Assembly: GCF_040419245.1 (NCBI RefSeq)
Contig: NZ_JAZHOH010000001.1
Location: 3,472,001 to 3,536,000, forward strand
Reading direction: 5' to 3'
Length of the DNA stretch: 64,000 nucleotides
From: Ewingella sp. CoE-038-23
GTDB lineage: Bacteria > Pseudomonadota > Gammaproteobacteria > Enterobacterales > Enterobacteriaceae
Positions 16,937 through 23,445 of the stretch are shown here, one piece after another (positions within the stretch are counted from its first letter, which is position 1; each line of letters opens with the position of its first letter). A model generated the notes under the pieces. That model was not told the origin of the DNA. It made no database searches and was given only the letters and a program-made list of their open reading frames with translations. The translations under genes were made by a program, and so were the position numbers.

Positions 16937-17176
16937 GCCGGTTACGTTTATCCGGCGTCAGGGTTACGACCGATTCCTGAGGTAGCAGGTTAGTTGTGTG
17001 GTGGCTAAAGTCGCGTTGTTGCCGTCCCCATATAACCCGGCTCAAGGGTTCTGATGTCCCCGATTCATTAGCACTGTCATCTTGTACTTCACCACAACGG
17101 AAAGAGCACTTAGCGGCGGTGGGCAACGACGCCACTAATGGGTTGGGATATGACCCCGTCATTAGTCAATGCTCTT
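16937..17176 (-). ncRNA. Highly structured untranslated late leader RNA
   Basis: On the late transcript: AAGAGCA (17170-17176) pairs with TGCTCTT (17102-17108) and encloses CTAATG/CATTAG (17160-17165 with 17135-17140) and GGCG/CGCC (17130-17133 with 17115-17118), a three-way-junction shape. Downstream GTTGTGGTG (17090-17098) pairs with CACCACACAAC (16993-17003) around an AACCC/GGGTT hairpin. A GCCGG/CCGGC hairpin (16937-16956) follows. A 139-codon frame crosses it but has no ribosome site. Function unknown; a stable RNA or lysis-timing leader is possible. Confidence 0.45.
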
Positions 17177-17194
17177 ACCTGTTGCGCAGAAACT

Positions 17195-17224
17195 AAAAAG
17201 CCCTCACATCTCTGCAAGGGCTTT
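17195..17224 (-). terminator. tR'-like terminator after late promoter
   Basis: AAAGCCCT...AGGGCTTT stem with a 12-base loop and a T run, about 50 bases after the predicted pR' start. Its position copies lambda tR', the site where Q acts. Confidence 0.72.
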
Positions 17225-17276
17225 CATTATGCTTTTCACTCACCGTAACAGATTCACGGATTTCTAGTGTTAGGAA

Positions 17277-17304
17277 ACAATAACACAGGTTCGGGAAAAG
17301 TAAA
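17277..17304 (-). promoter_or_regulatory. Candidate late promoter pR'
   Basis: Minus strand -35 TTTACT (17299-17304), 16-base spacer, -10 TATTGT (17277-17282) with an extended TGT in front. It lies just after the Q gene and before a terminator, as in all lambdoid late regions. Transcription should start near 17270. Confidence 0.55.
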
Positions 17305-17341
17305 TAGTTATCGATAAATTAATGCACAATATTTTCACTCG

Positions 17342-18175
17342 CTATGCAGTAACCTTCCTTAGGGCGCTATCTGCCCATGCCTCTTCAACCTCCAGCTTAG
17401 TGATAAGGGCGTCATAAAATGGCTTAACGGACTTCTTCCATGTGTCGAGACTGATAGCAGCGGTAACTTCGCAAACCGCTCGGTGAGCATCAGTCGATGG
17501 GATTCTTTCAAACCCTCGACTCCCGCACCTCTTACAATCATGCTTAACCGGAACGCCCTGCCTCTTAGTTTCTTCCCGATTAATCGCCTGACCACGTCCA
17601 TTACAATCACTACAGGCTGTAGACACCACGCACTTGCCTTTGCACTCCTGGCACAAAACCCTGACGGTTTCTCTAACTTCGCGATGGGCCTCATATGCCG
17701 ATGGGATAAAGCCTTCTACTCCCATTTTCACCGAAGCTTTCACAAACTCACGTGATCGCATTGGCATGTGGGATTTATTGCTGAATACATCAGCCTCAAT
17801 GAACCCCTCTCCCTTACAACATTCGCATGGCTTTTTGCTGGATGCTGCCCGGCAATAATCCATGTACGCATAAGTTGCGAGAGTTTGCGCCACCAGTGGT
17901 TTAACATCCGTATCGAGTTTGCGTAAGGCTGCAACCTTGTCGCAAGTTTGTAATGCATAATCTGTTAATAGCGATACGGCGCGTTCTGCGTCGTAGTTGC
18001 TAACTCCAACCTTCCCCATGAAAGCGCTGAACCCCATCGGGGCCATAGACTGAACCATTCCCATTGCCGCCATCTGATCTGTGCCAGTAAGAGCATCTGA
18101 GCGAGTCGCAGGAGGCATGCCGGTAAAGTTAGCTGTCTTTGCAAAGTGATACTTCACTGAAGATTCTAGGCTCAT
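17342..18175 (-). CDS. Q: Late antitermination protein Q (phage 82 type)
   Basis: 277 aa, AAGGAGAAAG site. It starts 'MSLESSVKYHFAKTANFTG' and contains 'AAMGMVQSMAPMGFSAFMGK', 'PCECCKGEGFIEADVF', 'VLCQECKGKCVVSTACSDC' and 'HDCKRCGSRGFERI', three DnaJ-like CxxCxGxG zinc motifs of the Q82 antiterminator family. The C-terminal 'EVEEAWADSALRK' matches too. Q loads onto RNA polymerase at pR' and lets it read past late terminators. The start overlaps the stop of the tiny upstream gene as ATGA. Confidence 0.92.
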   Translation of the reverse strand: MSLESSVKYHFAKTANFTGMPPATRSDALTGTDQMAAMGMVQSMAPMGFSAFMGKVGVSNYDAERAVSLLTDYALQTCDKVAALRKLDTDVKPLVAQTLATYAYMDYCRAASSKKPCECCKGEGFIEADVFSNKSHMPMRSREFVKASVKMGVEGFIPSAYEAHREVRETVRVLCQECKGKCVVSTACSDCNGRGQAINREETKRQGVPVKHDCKRCGSRGFERIPSTDAHRAVCEVTAAISLDTWKKSVKPFYDALITKLEVEEAWADSALRKVTA

Positions 18176-18285
18176 GACTTTCTCCTTCTAGGATTGGCAT
18201 CCCATGACTGGATGCCTTTAACTGGCGCTATTTCAGGATTGATAGGGGTGAATAGAGATAGGAGTTTGGTGATTAATTCCTTCAT
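18172..18285 (-). CDS. 37-residue ORF coupled to Q
   Basis: A small frame (MKELITKLLSLFTPINPEIA...) with a GGAGG site five bases before its ATG at 18283-18285. Its ATG overlaps the stop of the overprinted 247-aa frame and its own stop overlaps the Q start, both as ATGA. An amphipathic N-terminal helix is followed by Trp and a basic RRRK end. No family recognised; it may serve mainly as a coupling leader for Q. Confidence 0.5.
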   Translation of the reverse strand: MKELITKLLSLFTPINPEIAPVKGIQSWDANPRRRKS

Positions 18286-19025
18286 GCTGCCTCCTTATTT
18301 TTTACCAAGCATGCTGAATGCTGCTGCCGCCACTCTTGGAACTTGTCCATTGCCAAGGGCTTTAATTCTGTCCACCCGATGGGCCATCCCATGAACCACT
18401 CGACCCAGTCCGGATTCAGTTGTCCATTCTGGCAAGGCTCCGACCCATCCGGTAATGGGCGCATCTTTATCGCGCTGGGTAAGTCCGGAGTTCTTCGTAA
18501 CCTTTCTGCTGGACAGTCTCCTCGGATCGTTGCCTTTGCTGTAGGCCACAATCCACATCCTGTCTCTTTCATGGGGCGCTCCGCAGTTTGATGCTGATAG
18601 ACGGAACCATTCACAGTCATACCCCATTTCGGCAAGGTCACTAACGACCACGGCAAGCCCTTTTCTTCTAAGTCGAGGTGAGTTCTCCACGCACACGAAC
18701 CTAGGTCGTACTTCACCGACGATTCTTGCCATTTCACTCCACAATCCTGATCGCCCTCCTTCGATGCCGGCACCAATTCCATTTGCGCTGATGTCTTGGC
18801 ATGGGAAGCCGCCAGAAATGACATCAACAACTCCTCGCCATGGTTTTCCGTCAAAACTGCACACGTCAGACCAAATCGGGAAAGGTTTGAGAATTCTATC
18901 GTTTTGTCGTTGCGCCAAAACTTGTGCGGCGTAGGCATCACGTTCAACTGCGCATACTGTGTTCCATCCGAGCAGGTGGCCGCCGAGTATTCCTCCGCCA
19001 GCGCCTGCGAAAAGAGCCAACTCAT
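18282..19025 (-). CDS. Overprinted protein in the +1 frame of the methylase gene
   Basis: 247 aa, fully open over the methylase gene. ATG at 19023-19025 follows the rusA stop directly and lies eight bases after GGAGG, a better spacing than the methylase GTG. Notable segments: 'MSWLFSQALAEEYSAATCS', 'PTPHKFWRNDKTIEFSNLSR', 'WRT' (113-115), 'LPKWGM' (131-136), 'LNPDWVEWFMGWPIGWTEL' (203-221). From memory, hypothetical proteins with W-P-R-W-G and N-P-x-W-V-E-W motifs are common beside phage methylases, so this frame may be a real family born by overprinting. Its stop overlaps the next ATG. Function unknown. Confidence 0.6.
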   Translation of the reverse strand: MSWLFSQALAEEYSAATCSDGTQYAQLNVMPTPHKFWRNDKTIEFSNLSRFGLTCAVLTENHGEELLMSFLAASHAKTSAQMELVPASKEGDQDCGVKWQESSVKYDLGSCAWRTHLDLEEKGLPWSLVTLPKWGMTVNGSVYQHQTAERPMKETGCGLWPTAKATIRGDCPAERLRRTPDLPSAIKMRPLPDGSEPCQNGQLNPDWVEWFMGWPIGWTELKPLAMDKFQEWRQQHSACLVKNKEAA

Positions 19026-19029
19026 TCAC
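18295..19029 (-). CDS. Orphan DNA (cytosine-5) methyltransferase
   Basis: 244 aa from a GTG that overlaps the rusA stop. C5-methylase motifs in order: I 'LFAGAGGG' (residues 6-13), IV 'GGFPCQDIS' with catalytic Cys 77, VI 'VENSP' (114-118), VIII 'ERDRMWIVA' (154-162), X 'ALGNGQVP' (224-231). It is shorter than usual, with a very small target-recognition region (about 165-205). No restriction enzyme gene is nearby, so it likely protects phage DNA or alters expression. A second frame is open over its entire length. Confidence 0.87.
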   Translation of the reverse strand: MNELALFAGAGGGILGGHLLGWNTVCAVERDAYAAQVLAQRQNDRILKPFPIWSDVCSFDGKPWRGVVDVISGGFPCQDISANGIGAGIEGGRSGLWSEMARIVGEVRPRFVCVENSPRLRRKGLAVVVSDLAEMGYDCEWFRLSASNCGAPHERDRMWIVAYSKGNDPRRLSSRKVTKNSGLTQRDKDAPITGWVGALPEWTTESGLGRVVHGMAHRVDRIKALGNGQVPRVAAAAFSMLGKK

Positions 19030-19388
19030 GAAACCTCCAATTCTGTAATTAATATTTCCAACCGACCGCCCTTCACCACTTCGCAGCGGACCATGCGCAC
19101 GTCATCAATCAGGCTGTCATCTGCAATTACGCAGGCCTGTGTGAGTGAGTCGAGTGGCGCTTTTAATAGGTTGTCTAGGTCACGCCGGGCGCGTGTTGGT
19201 GGATATGCTGAGATTTTTACTTTGAGCTTGCCGGTGAGGTTGTACTGCTGATTTGCTTCGGTGATTTGCTTGATTACTGCTGCTGTGTATTCCCTGCCTT
19301 TCTTGCTTTTTATCTTTCGACCTCGAAACACTGAGAAGAGATGGTTGTTTCCGGGCGGCCAGGGTAGCTCTATTCGATATTCACTCAT
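19026..19388 (-). CDS. rusA: RusA family Holliday junction resolvase
   Basis: 120 aa. 'ELPWPPGNNHLFSVFRGRK' at the start and the catalytic block 'PPTRARRDLDNLLKAPLDSL' with 'VIADDSLIDD' are the RusA signature (Asp residues and the Lys that bind metal and DNA). It resolves Holliday junctions in phage recombination and replication. It sits in the nin region and overlaps the DUF1364 gene upstream and the methylase start downstream. Confidence 0.93.
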   Translation of the reverse strand: MSEYRIELPWPPGNNHLFSVFRGRKIKSKKGREYTAAVIKQITEANQQYNLTGKLKVKISAYPPTRARRDLDNLLKAPLDSLTQACVIADDSLIDDVRMVRCEVVKGGRLEILITELEVS

Positions 19389-19675
19389 GCCTTCACCTTC
19401 CCTTCTGAAAGAAGCACAGCCTGTGTGCGAATGACGCCCTCAAGATGAGCCATATGCGCCTCTCCCGCGTCAGTTAGTCTTGTTCTCCTGTCTATCTCAT
19501 CGTGACAGCTTGAACAGCACCACGCGCCGAATAGGTCAGCAGGTTTCATTCCGGTTCCGCATATCCCAGCCATTCGGTAATGAGCCAGAACGACGGTTTC
19601 GCTATTGCCATTGCAGATGCCGGGCAATCTGACTTGGCACTCACGACCTCTAGCCTCTTTTCTTAGGTTCGCCAT
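19385..19675 (-). CDS. DUF1364 nin-region protein, HNH-like zinc fold
   Basis: 96 aa from ATG at 19673-19675, with AGGAGAAGG. 'MANLRKEARGRECQVRLPG', 'CNGNSETVVLAHYRMAG' and 'LFGAWCCSSCHDEIDRRTR' match DUF1364, a lambdoid nin-region family with Cys/His metal ligands resembling an HNH nuclease. Predicted nuclease-like; role unproven. Its stop overlaps the rusA start as ATGA. Confidence 0.85.
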   Translation of the reverse strand: MANLRKEARGRECQVRLPGICNGNSETVVLAHYRMAGICGTGMKPADLFGAWCCSSCHDEIDRRTRLTDAGEAHMAHLEGVIRTQAVLLSEGKVKA

Positions 19676-19799
19676 CACCCTTCTCCTTCTCAATATCCAG
19701 ACCATTCATAGCCCACCAATCGCTACAGTCAGCACAGGCGTAAACTTCATCTGGGCTTAGTGGGATGCCGCATCCGGCGCATGTTGGTTCGTCACTCAT
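19650..19799 (-). CDS. Small zinc-ribbon-like protein
   Basis: 49 aa starting MSDEPTCAGCGIPLSPDEVY, overlapping neighbours on both sides. Two CxxC pairs ('CAGC', 'CADC') suggest a zinc ribbon; the tail is charged. Upstream frame extension exists but lacks a ribosome site. It resembles NinF-type small zinc proteins only in style. Function unknown. Confidence 0.55.
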   Translation of the reverse strand: MSDEPTCAGCGIPLSPDEVYACADCSDWWAMNGLDIEKEKGDGEPKKRG

Positions 19800-20103
19800 C
19801 GCCGCCACCATCAATCCATAAAAGAAACAGCAGGCAGCAGATGGCATGTGCCAAGTGATGCTCACCACTCTCTTCATCTAGCCGTTCTCCATCCCACCAA
19901 GCTGTGATGTGGCGAATTGATGCGTCAAAATACCTTTTCCGCGCATCAGGAACGGTTTTCCAGTTGTCAGGCGCGTACTTGGTAGCCCCAAACTCCAGTA
20001 CCGATATAACGCTTCTCAGTGCGCTGAATGGGATGAGGCTAAATCTCCATTTCCCTGCATCATGTTTTGTGGTCACGTTTATCTCCACATAGGGTTCTGC
20101 CAC
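19792..20103 (-). CDS. dATP/dGTP diphosphohydrolase N-terminal domain protein (DUF5664-like)
   Basis: 103 aa. 'KHDAGKWRFSLIPFSALRSV', 'VLEFGATKYAPDNWKTVPD', 'YFDASIRHITAWWDGERLDE' and 'ESGEHHLAHAICCLLFLLW' are the core of the MazG-like all-alpha family annotated as dATP/dGTP diphosphohydrolase N-terminal or DUF5664, with the E/D/H residues that bind metal. It may trim the dNTP pool for phage replication. Confidence 0.78.
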   Translation of the reverse strand: MAEPYVEINVTTKHDAGKWRFSLIPFSALRSVISVLEFGATKYAPDNWKTVPDARKRYFDASIRHITAWWDGERLDEESGEHHLAHAICCLLFLLWIDGGGDE

Positions 20104-20282
20104 GTCCAGCTTTGTCGTGGTTCATTGTTGAATTCAGGTAACAAAGCAGAGACATACCAGCCTTTGTAATCAGCGGATAATTGCTTTGAGGTTTGGATGT
20201 TTCGGAGGGTGTAGCTGTTGATGAGGTCTTCGGCTTGCTGGGTGGTCATTACTTCGTGAGTAAACCACGTTGATTTAGCCAT
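20079..20282 (-). CDS. Small nin-region protein, unknown function
   Basis: 67 aa, strong GGAGAAAGG site, overlapping both neighbours. 'MAKSTWFTHEVMTTQQAEDL' then 'WYVSALLPEFNNEPRQSWTW'. Aromatic-rich with no signal or membrane segment. Not recognised. Confidence 0.6.
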   Translation of the reverse strand: MAKSTWFTHEVMTTQQAEDLINSYTLRNIQTSKQLSADYKGWYVSALLPEFNNEPRQSWTWQNPMWR

Positions 20283-20598
20283 GGCCTTTCTCCGCGTCTT
20301 TCATTATGAGGTAGCAAATCATTGCGGAGCGGAGTGGATTTTCATCTTGATATTCGCACGGGCTTAGCATTCCTTGGCTTGCTGGGTATGCTTTCCGCTT
20401 TCCTCTGCGGTACATCAGCAAGCTTATCCCCTGCTCAGCAATAATCGGCCCAGCATCTGCCCATGATGATGTTGGCTCGAATTTTTTCTCCTCTTCGGTA
20501 TCCCAAATATAATCTGCATAATAGAGATACTTGCCCGGCAAGGACTCTGCCACATGCTGGTTAATCAGGTAGTCGCTCATTGCTGAATAATCTTTCAT
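20275..20598 (-). CDS. DUF2591 (NinX-like) protein, first copy
   Basis: 107 aa from ATG at 20596-20598 behind GGAG. 'MKDYSAMSDYLINQHVAESL' at the N-terminus and 'NPLRSAMICYLIMKDAEKG' at the C-terminus define the DUF2591/NinX type. Another DUF2591 gene lies in the opposite early operon (34710-35069) with the same two ends but a different middle. Function unknown. Confidence 0.8.
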   Translation of the reverse strand: MKDYSAMSDYLINQHVAESLPGKYLYYADYIWDTEEEKKFEPTSSWADAGPIIAEQGISLLMYRRGKRKAYPASQGMLSPCEYQDENPLRSAMICYLIMKDAEKGHG

Positions 20599-21013
20599 GC
20601 CACTCTCCTTGCTGCCATTGTGCGAAGAACTGGAAGAAGCATTGCGCTGTTCTGCTTGCACTCTTCGAATATTGTGTTGGTGCCTGATGGGCGTTTCTTG
20701 CTGAGGAATATCAGGGTGTCCATGTCGGTTACTTTGAATGCTGGCTTTCTCTTCCGATTGGCCTGCCTCTGCATTTCTTTCTCCAGGCCGTACTTAATGA
20801 ATTTATCCTCATTAAGCCAAAGCGAGCTTCCTCGTCCACTTCCTGAACGGTAGATGTCGCCCAAGTTGATGCAGCGATTAACGAGGTTTTTAGCTGATGT
20901 TCTGGATATGTTTAACAGCCGCTCTACATCACTGGCGCTAAAGCTATTATTTTTTTTGCGTAATCGCGAACCATTGCGCGGTGACTTTCGAATCTTTCTT
21001 TCTCACAATTCAT
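20595..21013 (-). CDS. Winged-helix-like nin-region gene, frameshifted at an A8 tract
   Basis: The ATG at 21011-21013 overlaps the ninB stop as TAATG and opens 'MNCEKERFESHRAMVRDYAK', but this frame stops soon after. A -1 shift (or one extra A) at the eight-A run (plus-strand T run 20950-20957) joins it to 'NSFSASDVERLLNISRTSAK' and on to 'LRTMAARRVA', a single helix-turn-helix-type protein of about 139 aa. The downstream part has no good start of its own. It could be a decayed gene, transcriptional slippage on A8, programmed frameshifting, or a sequence error. Confidence 0.6.
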
Positions 21014-21456
21014 TATGCTGCCCTCTTGTTGTCGCCATATCTGGCTGACCATTCAATTGCTAATCTGGATTCGTCAGACCACCTGACGCCATGCTCGGTG
21101 CCGAAAGCGCTCATCAACTCAATAAGCTCACTCATCTCACCAACGGTCATGCGACTGGTTGATTGCCCCAGCACGACGAAGCCGCCATTGATGCCCGGCG
21201 CGGAACGCTGGCCTTTCAGTGATGCTGTAAGCATGTGCTTCCAGTCTTCGGTGTTGAGCTTCTGCCCATACCAAACAACCTGCTCGCTGATGTCAGACAG
21301 GCAAGACCAAAGCTTCGCGTTCTGTGATAGAGAGCGCGTGGCTTCCTGTATGGTCACAAAGTAAGGTTTTTCTGGATTAAGCGGAGTGTTGCGGAGGTGG
21401 TTTATTGCGTTATTGAGGATTTGTTGGTTTCGTAGTTGGTAGGTTTGTTTGTCCAC
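21013..21456 (-). CDS. ninB: NinB recombination protein
   Basis: 147 aa. 'LNPEKPYFVTIQEATRSLSQ', 'NAKLWSCLSDISEQVVWYGQ', 'NTEDWKHMLTASLKGQRSAP', 'LGQSTSRMTVGEMSELIELM' match NinB (Orf of lambda), a DNA-binding recombination mediator that helps load recombinase onto SSB-coated DNA. Typical length. It overlaps the small zinc-finger gene upstream by 47 bases. Confidence 0.93.
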   Translation of the reverse strand: MDKQTYQLRNQQILNNAINHLRNTPLNPEKPYFVTIQEATRSLSQNAKLWSCLSDISEQVVWYGQKLNTEDWKHMLTASLKGQRSAPGINGGFVVLGQSTSRMTVGEMSELIELMSAFGTEHGVRWSDESRLAIEWSARYGDNKRAA

Positions 21457-21625
21457 TTGCCACCTCCAGTGTCCAGTGCTCGTCAGTCTCTCTTATCGGC
21501 ATCGCACCGGAGGGGGATAGCTCGCAGCGAATGCATAACCTGTTCCAGTAGTTTTGACCGGGCCGAAATCTCTCGACTTCTTTCCGCTCTCCACACCGAT
21601 AGCATGATTCCATTTTCTGCATCAT
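21410..21625 (-). CDS. Small CxxC zinc-finger protein
   Basis: 71 aa; ATG at 21623-21625 overlaps the upstream stop as ATGA behind GGAGAG. 'CYRCGERKEVERFRPGQNYW' and 'LCIRCELS' give two CxxC knuckles. The C-terminal third overlaps ninB in another frame. Function unknown. Confidence 0.65.
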   Translation of the reverse strand: MMQKMESCYRCGERKEVERFRPGQNYWNRLCIRCELSPSGAMPIRETDEHWTLEVASGQTNLPTTKPTNPQ

Positions 21626-22095
21626 TCACTCTCCGGTTTAGGGGCGGCGGGGCGCGGCATCCAGTGTGTAATATTTGGCAAAATGAATTGGTTTGCTTGC
21701 CAATTTCCAAACAGGAATGCGTAGGTTTTTACGGCATGACCATCCCAGCAGATGTAGATCCCATTGTCGATAGGGCTTCTATCACTGCACTTAATCCACC
21801 CATCAGGAACCACCATGTGCTGCTCGGTATGGTTGAGTGGTGGTGTGGTGTAGAGATAGACCTCATCACCTTCATCAACACCTTTATAATCAGGTGGCAT
21901 GAAATTACCCACCCAACCTGATTCAGCAAGGCCATAAACCTCACCCCTGTCAGTTATCGCCACGGGTTTAGCCTGCTTAGCCGTCAGCGCTATTTTGGCT
22001 AGTGATTGCATCTCATCGTTGGACGGGTCAGCTTCGTATGCGTCCATTGCTATTTCAGATAGGCGCTCTACGGTAAATTCTTTAAGCTCTTTCAT
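21622..22095 (-). CDS. DUF551-containing phage protein
   Basis: 157 aa from ATG at 22093-22095, with AGGAGAACCC. The N-terminal half has 'MKELKEFTVERLSEIAMDAY' and 'LYTTPPLNH', typical of chimeric early-operon proteins. The C-terminal 60 aa ('DGWIKCSDRSPIDNGIYICW', 'FILPNITHWMPRPAAPKPE') are a DUF551 domain. Such mosaic proteins are common and unexplained in enterobacterial phages. Confidence 0.82.
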   Translation of the reverse strand: MKELKEFTVERLSEIAMDAYEADPSNDEMQSLAKIALTAKQAKPVAITDRGEVYGLAESGWVGNFMPPDYKGVDEGDEVYLYTTPPLNHTEQHMVVPDGWIKCSDRSPIDNGIYICWDGHAVKTYAFLFGNWQANQFILPNITHWMPRPAAPKPESE

Positions 22096-22310
22096 GGGTT
22101 CTCCTGCTCCATTTGGTAAGGGAATCGATTCAGGTATTTTGTCAGTGCAGTGTACACCGGAGTGCACGTTCCCAGTTGATGAACCACCGTGAAACCTCCT
22201 GCGTTACGCCTGACATCTAGAACCAGTGATGACATTTCGATGGGGTGATTCATGTCTGAAACGTAGCGGCGCTCAATCATGGACTTCCGCTCTTCGCTTG
22301 TTAGCTTCAT
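22092..22310 (-). CDS. Small phage protein, unknown function
   Basis: 72 aa, AAAGGGGA site, ATGA overlaps at both ends. 'MKLTSEERKSMIERRYVSDM' then 'DVRRNAGGFTVVHQLGTCTP'. Not recognised. Confidence 0.6.
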   Translation of the reverse strand: MKLTSEERKSMIERRYVSDMNHPIEMSSLVLDVRRNAGGFTVVHQLGTCTPVYTALTKYLNRFPYQMEQENP

Positions 22311-22579
22311 TCTTCATTCCCCTTTACTCGAATGCCGACATGTTTTATGGCTACGGCTGCGTGCTCTAAGCCAAGGTTGTAGGATAGGTTTGTAAGCTCT
22401 TCTTCTGGCAATTTGGTTGGCAAATCAACCTCAATCGCCTGCAGGGATGCCATCCACACCTTGAAGGCTAGCGTTGTGCGAATGCTGCGATAACTGCCGG
22501 TTCGGTCTTTCTTGGATGTGTCGTAGTTACATTGATTAATGCACCACGCTTCAAACGCTTCTCGGTTTTTGTCCATCAT
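22307..22579 (-). CDS. FE-W...WQ family early phage protein, copy 1
   Basis: 90 aa. 'NREAFEAWCINQCNY' near the start, 'FKVWMASLQAIEVDLPTKLP' in the middle and 'HAAVAIKHVGIRVKGNEE' at the end repeat the layout of the adjacent gene (22576-22881). Small proteins of this pattern recur in phage early operons. Function unknown. Confidence 0.68.
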   Translation of the reverse strand: MMDKNREAFEAWCINQCNYDTSKKDRTGSYRSIRTTLAFKVWMASLQAIEVDLPTKLPEEELTNLSYNLGLEHAAVAIKHVGIRVKGNEE

Positions 22580-22881
22580 GATTTCACCTTGATTCCGTTG
22601 TATGCCAGAGCGGCCATCGTCTTTTCTTTCGAAATGACTAGCCCATGGTCTTTGGTGATGATTTCCTTAGGAAGAGCAACCTCGATTCCTATGCTTTTTG
22701 CCTGCCATCCGCGCCAAGCCCAAAACAAAGCCTCTGAACACGAATGCCCGTCGAAATAAAAATCACCGCCCATGTAGTAGGAATCGCTAGGTGACTTGCC
22801 ATCGCAAAAATGAGCTGCATTCAGTGCGTCATTTCCCCATTCGTATTCTTGGCATAGCCACTTTTCAAATTCTTCTCTCAT
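22576..22881 (-). CDS. FE-W...WQ family early phage protein, copy 2
   Basis: 101 aa: 'MREEFEKWLCQEYEWGNDAL', 'FWAWRGWQAKSIGIEVALPK', 'KTMAALAYNGIKVKS'. Same three-part layout as its neighbour. Overlaps both neighbours as ATGA. Function unknown. Confidence 0.7.
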   Translation of the reverse strand: MREEFEKWLCQEYEWGNDALNAAHFCDGKSPSDSYYMGGDFYFDGHSCSEALFWAWRGWQAKSIGIEVALPKEIITKDHGLVISKEKTMAALAYNGIKVKS

Positions 22882-23102
22882 GACTTCACCTTCTGCTGGC
22901 GGGATTTAATCAGTTGGTAAATTCTGCAGGTTGCTGCAAATGCAAAAGCGATAAACCACACGCCAAATACATAGCGAACCAAGCCCCAACTAATGCCGTA
23001 AAAAAAGTTTTGCCATGAGGCAAATGAAAGTAGCGCGACCATAATTACCGCGCCGGCAGTGAAAACCAGGCAACCCAGTAGGGCGTTTTTAAAGCTGAAC
23101 AT
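22878..23102 (-). CDS. Small inner-membrane protein
   Basis: 74 aa, AGGAGAAG site. Two transmembrane helices ('ALLGCLVFTAGAVIMVALLS' and 'YVFGVWFIAFAFAATCRIYQ') with a basic C-terminal tail (KSRQQKVKS), so both ends are probably cytoplasmic. Not recognised; exclusion or membrane-stress roles are guesses. Confidence 0.68.
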   Translation of the reverse strand: MFSFKNALLGCLVFTAGAVIMVALLSFASWQNFFYGISWGLVRYVFGVWFIAFAFAATCRIYQLIKSRQQKVKS

Positions 23103-23160
23103 ATTCTTCTCCTAAAGAAAGGCTTCGTAGCCTTCGTCTCTTGTTAGTGATGCGGCGAAA

Positions 23161-23445
23161 TTACAGCGCAGATTGGGATTTGAGTGGCAGATAAACTACG
23201 CGGTAGACAAATGGGATGAATGCAGTGAGAAACTTGTCGAAGCAGTCTTTGCGATAGCCGGTAGCCTCATCAATCATTGCCTCAATCCCATGGCGCGGTG
23301 CCTTAGGTAATTCCACTTCGTAGATGCGGCAGAAATTTGTTATCAGCTCATCCTCTTCCATGCAGCGTTCTAAGCACACGCTGAATGATGGGTCGGTGAG
23401 CAGGGTCAGAATTACTGATTCTGGTAAACGTGAATTTTCTTCCAT
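23161..23445 (-). CDS. Small acidic phage protein after the helicase gene
   Basis: 94 aa, one-base overlap with the helicase stop. 'MEENSRLPESVILTLLTDPS' then 'DELITNFCRIYEVELPKAPR' and 'DCFDKFLTAFIPFVYRVVYL'. Not recognised; the position suggests a replication accessory. Confidence 0.62.
   Translation of the reverse strand: MEENSRLPESVILTLLTDPSFSVCLERCMEEDELITNFCRIYEVELPKAPRHGIEAMIDEATGYRKDCFDKFLTAFIPFVYRVVYLPLKSQSAL

Noticed and set aside
16743..17162. 139-codon minus-strand frame in the late leader
   Set aside because: No ribosome site, its 5' part lies inside strong RNA stems, and its end overlaps the holin; the region reads better as structured leader RNA.
18295..19029. Restriction-modification system
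   Set aside because: Only a methylase is present; neighbours are rusA, Q and small genes, with no endonuclease partner.
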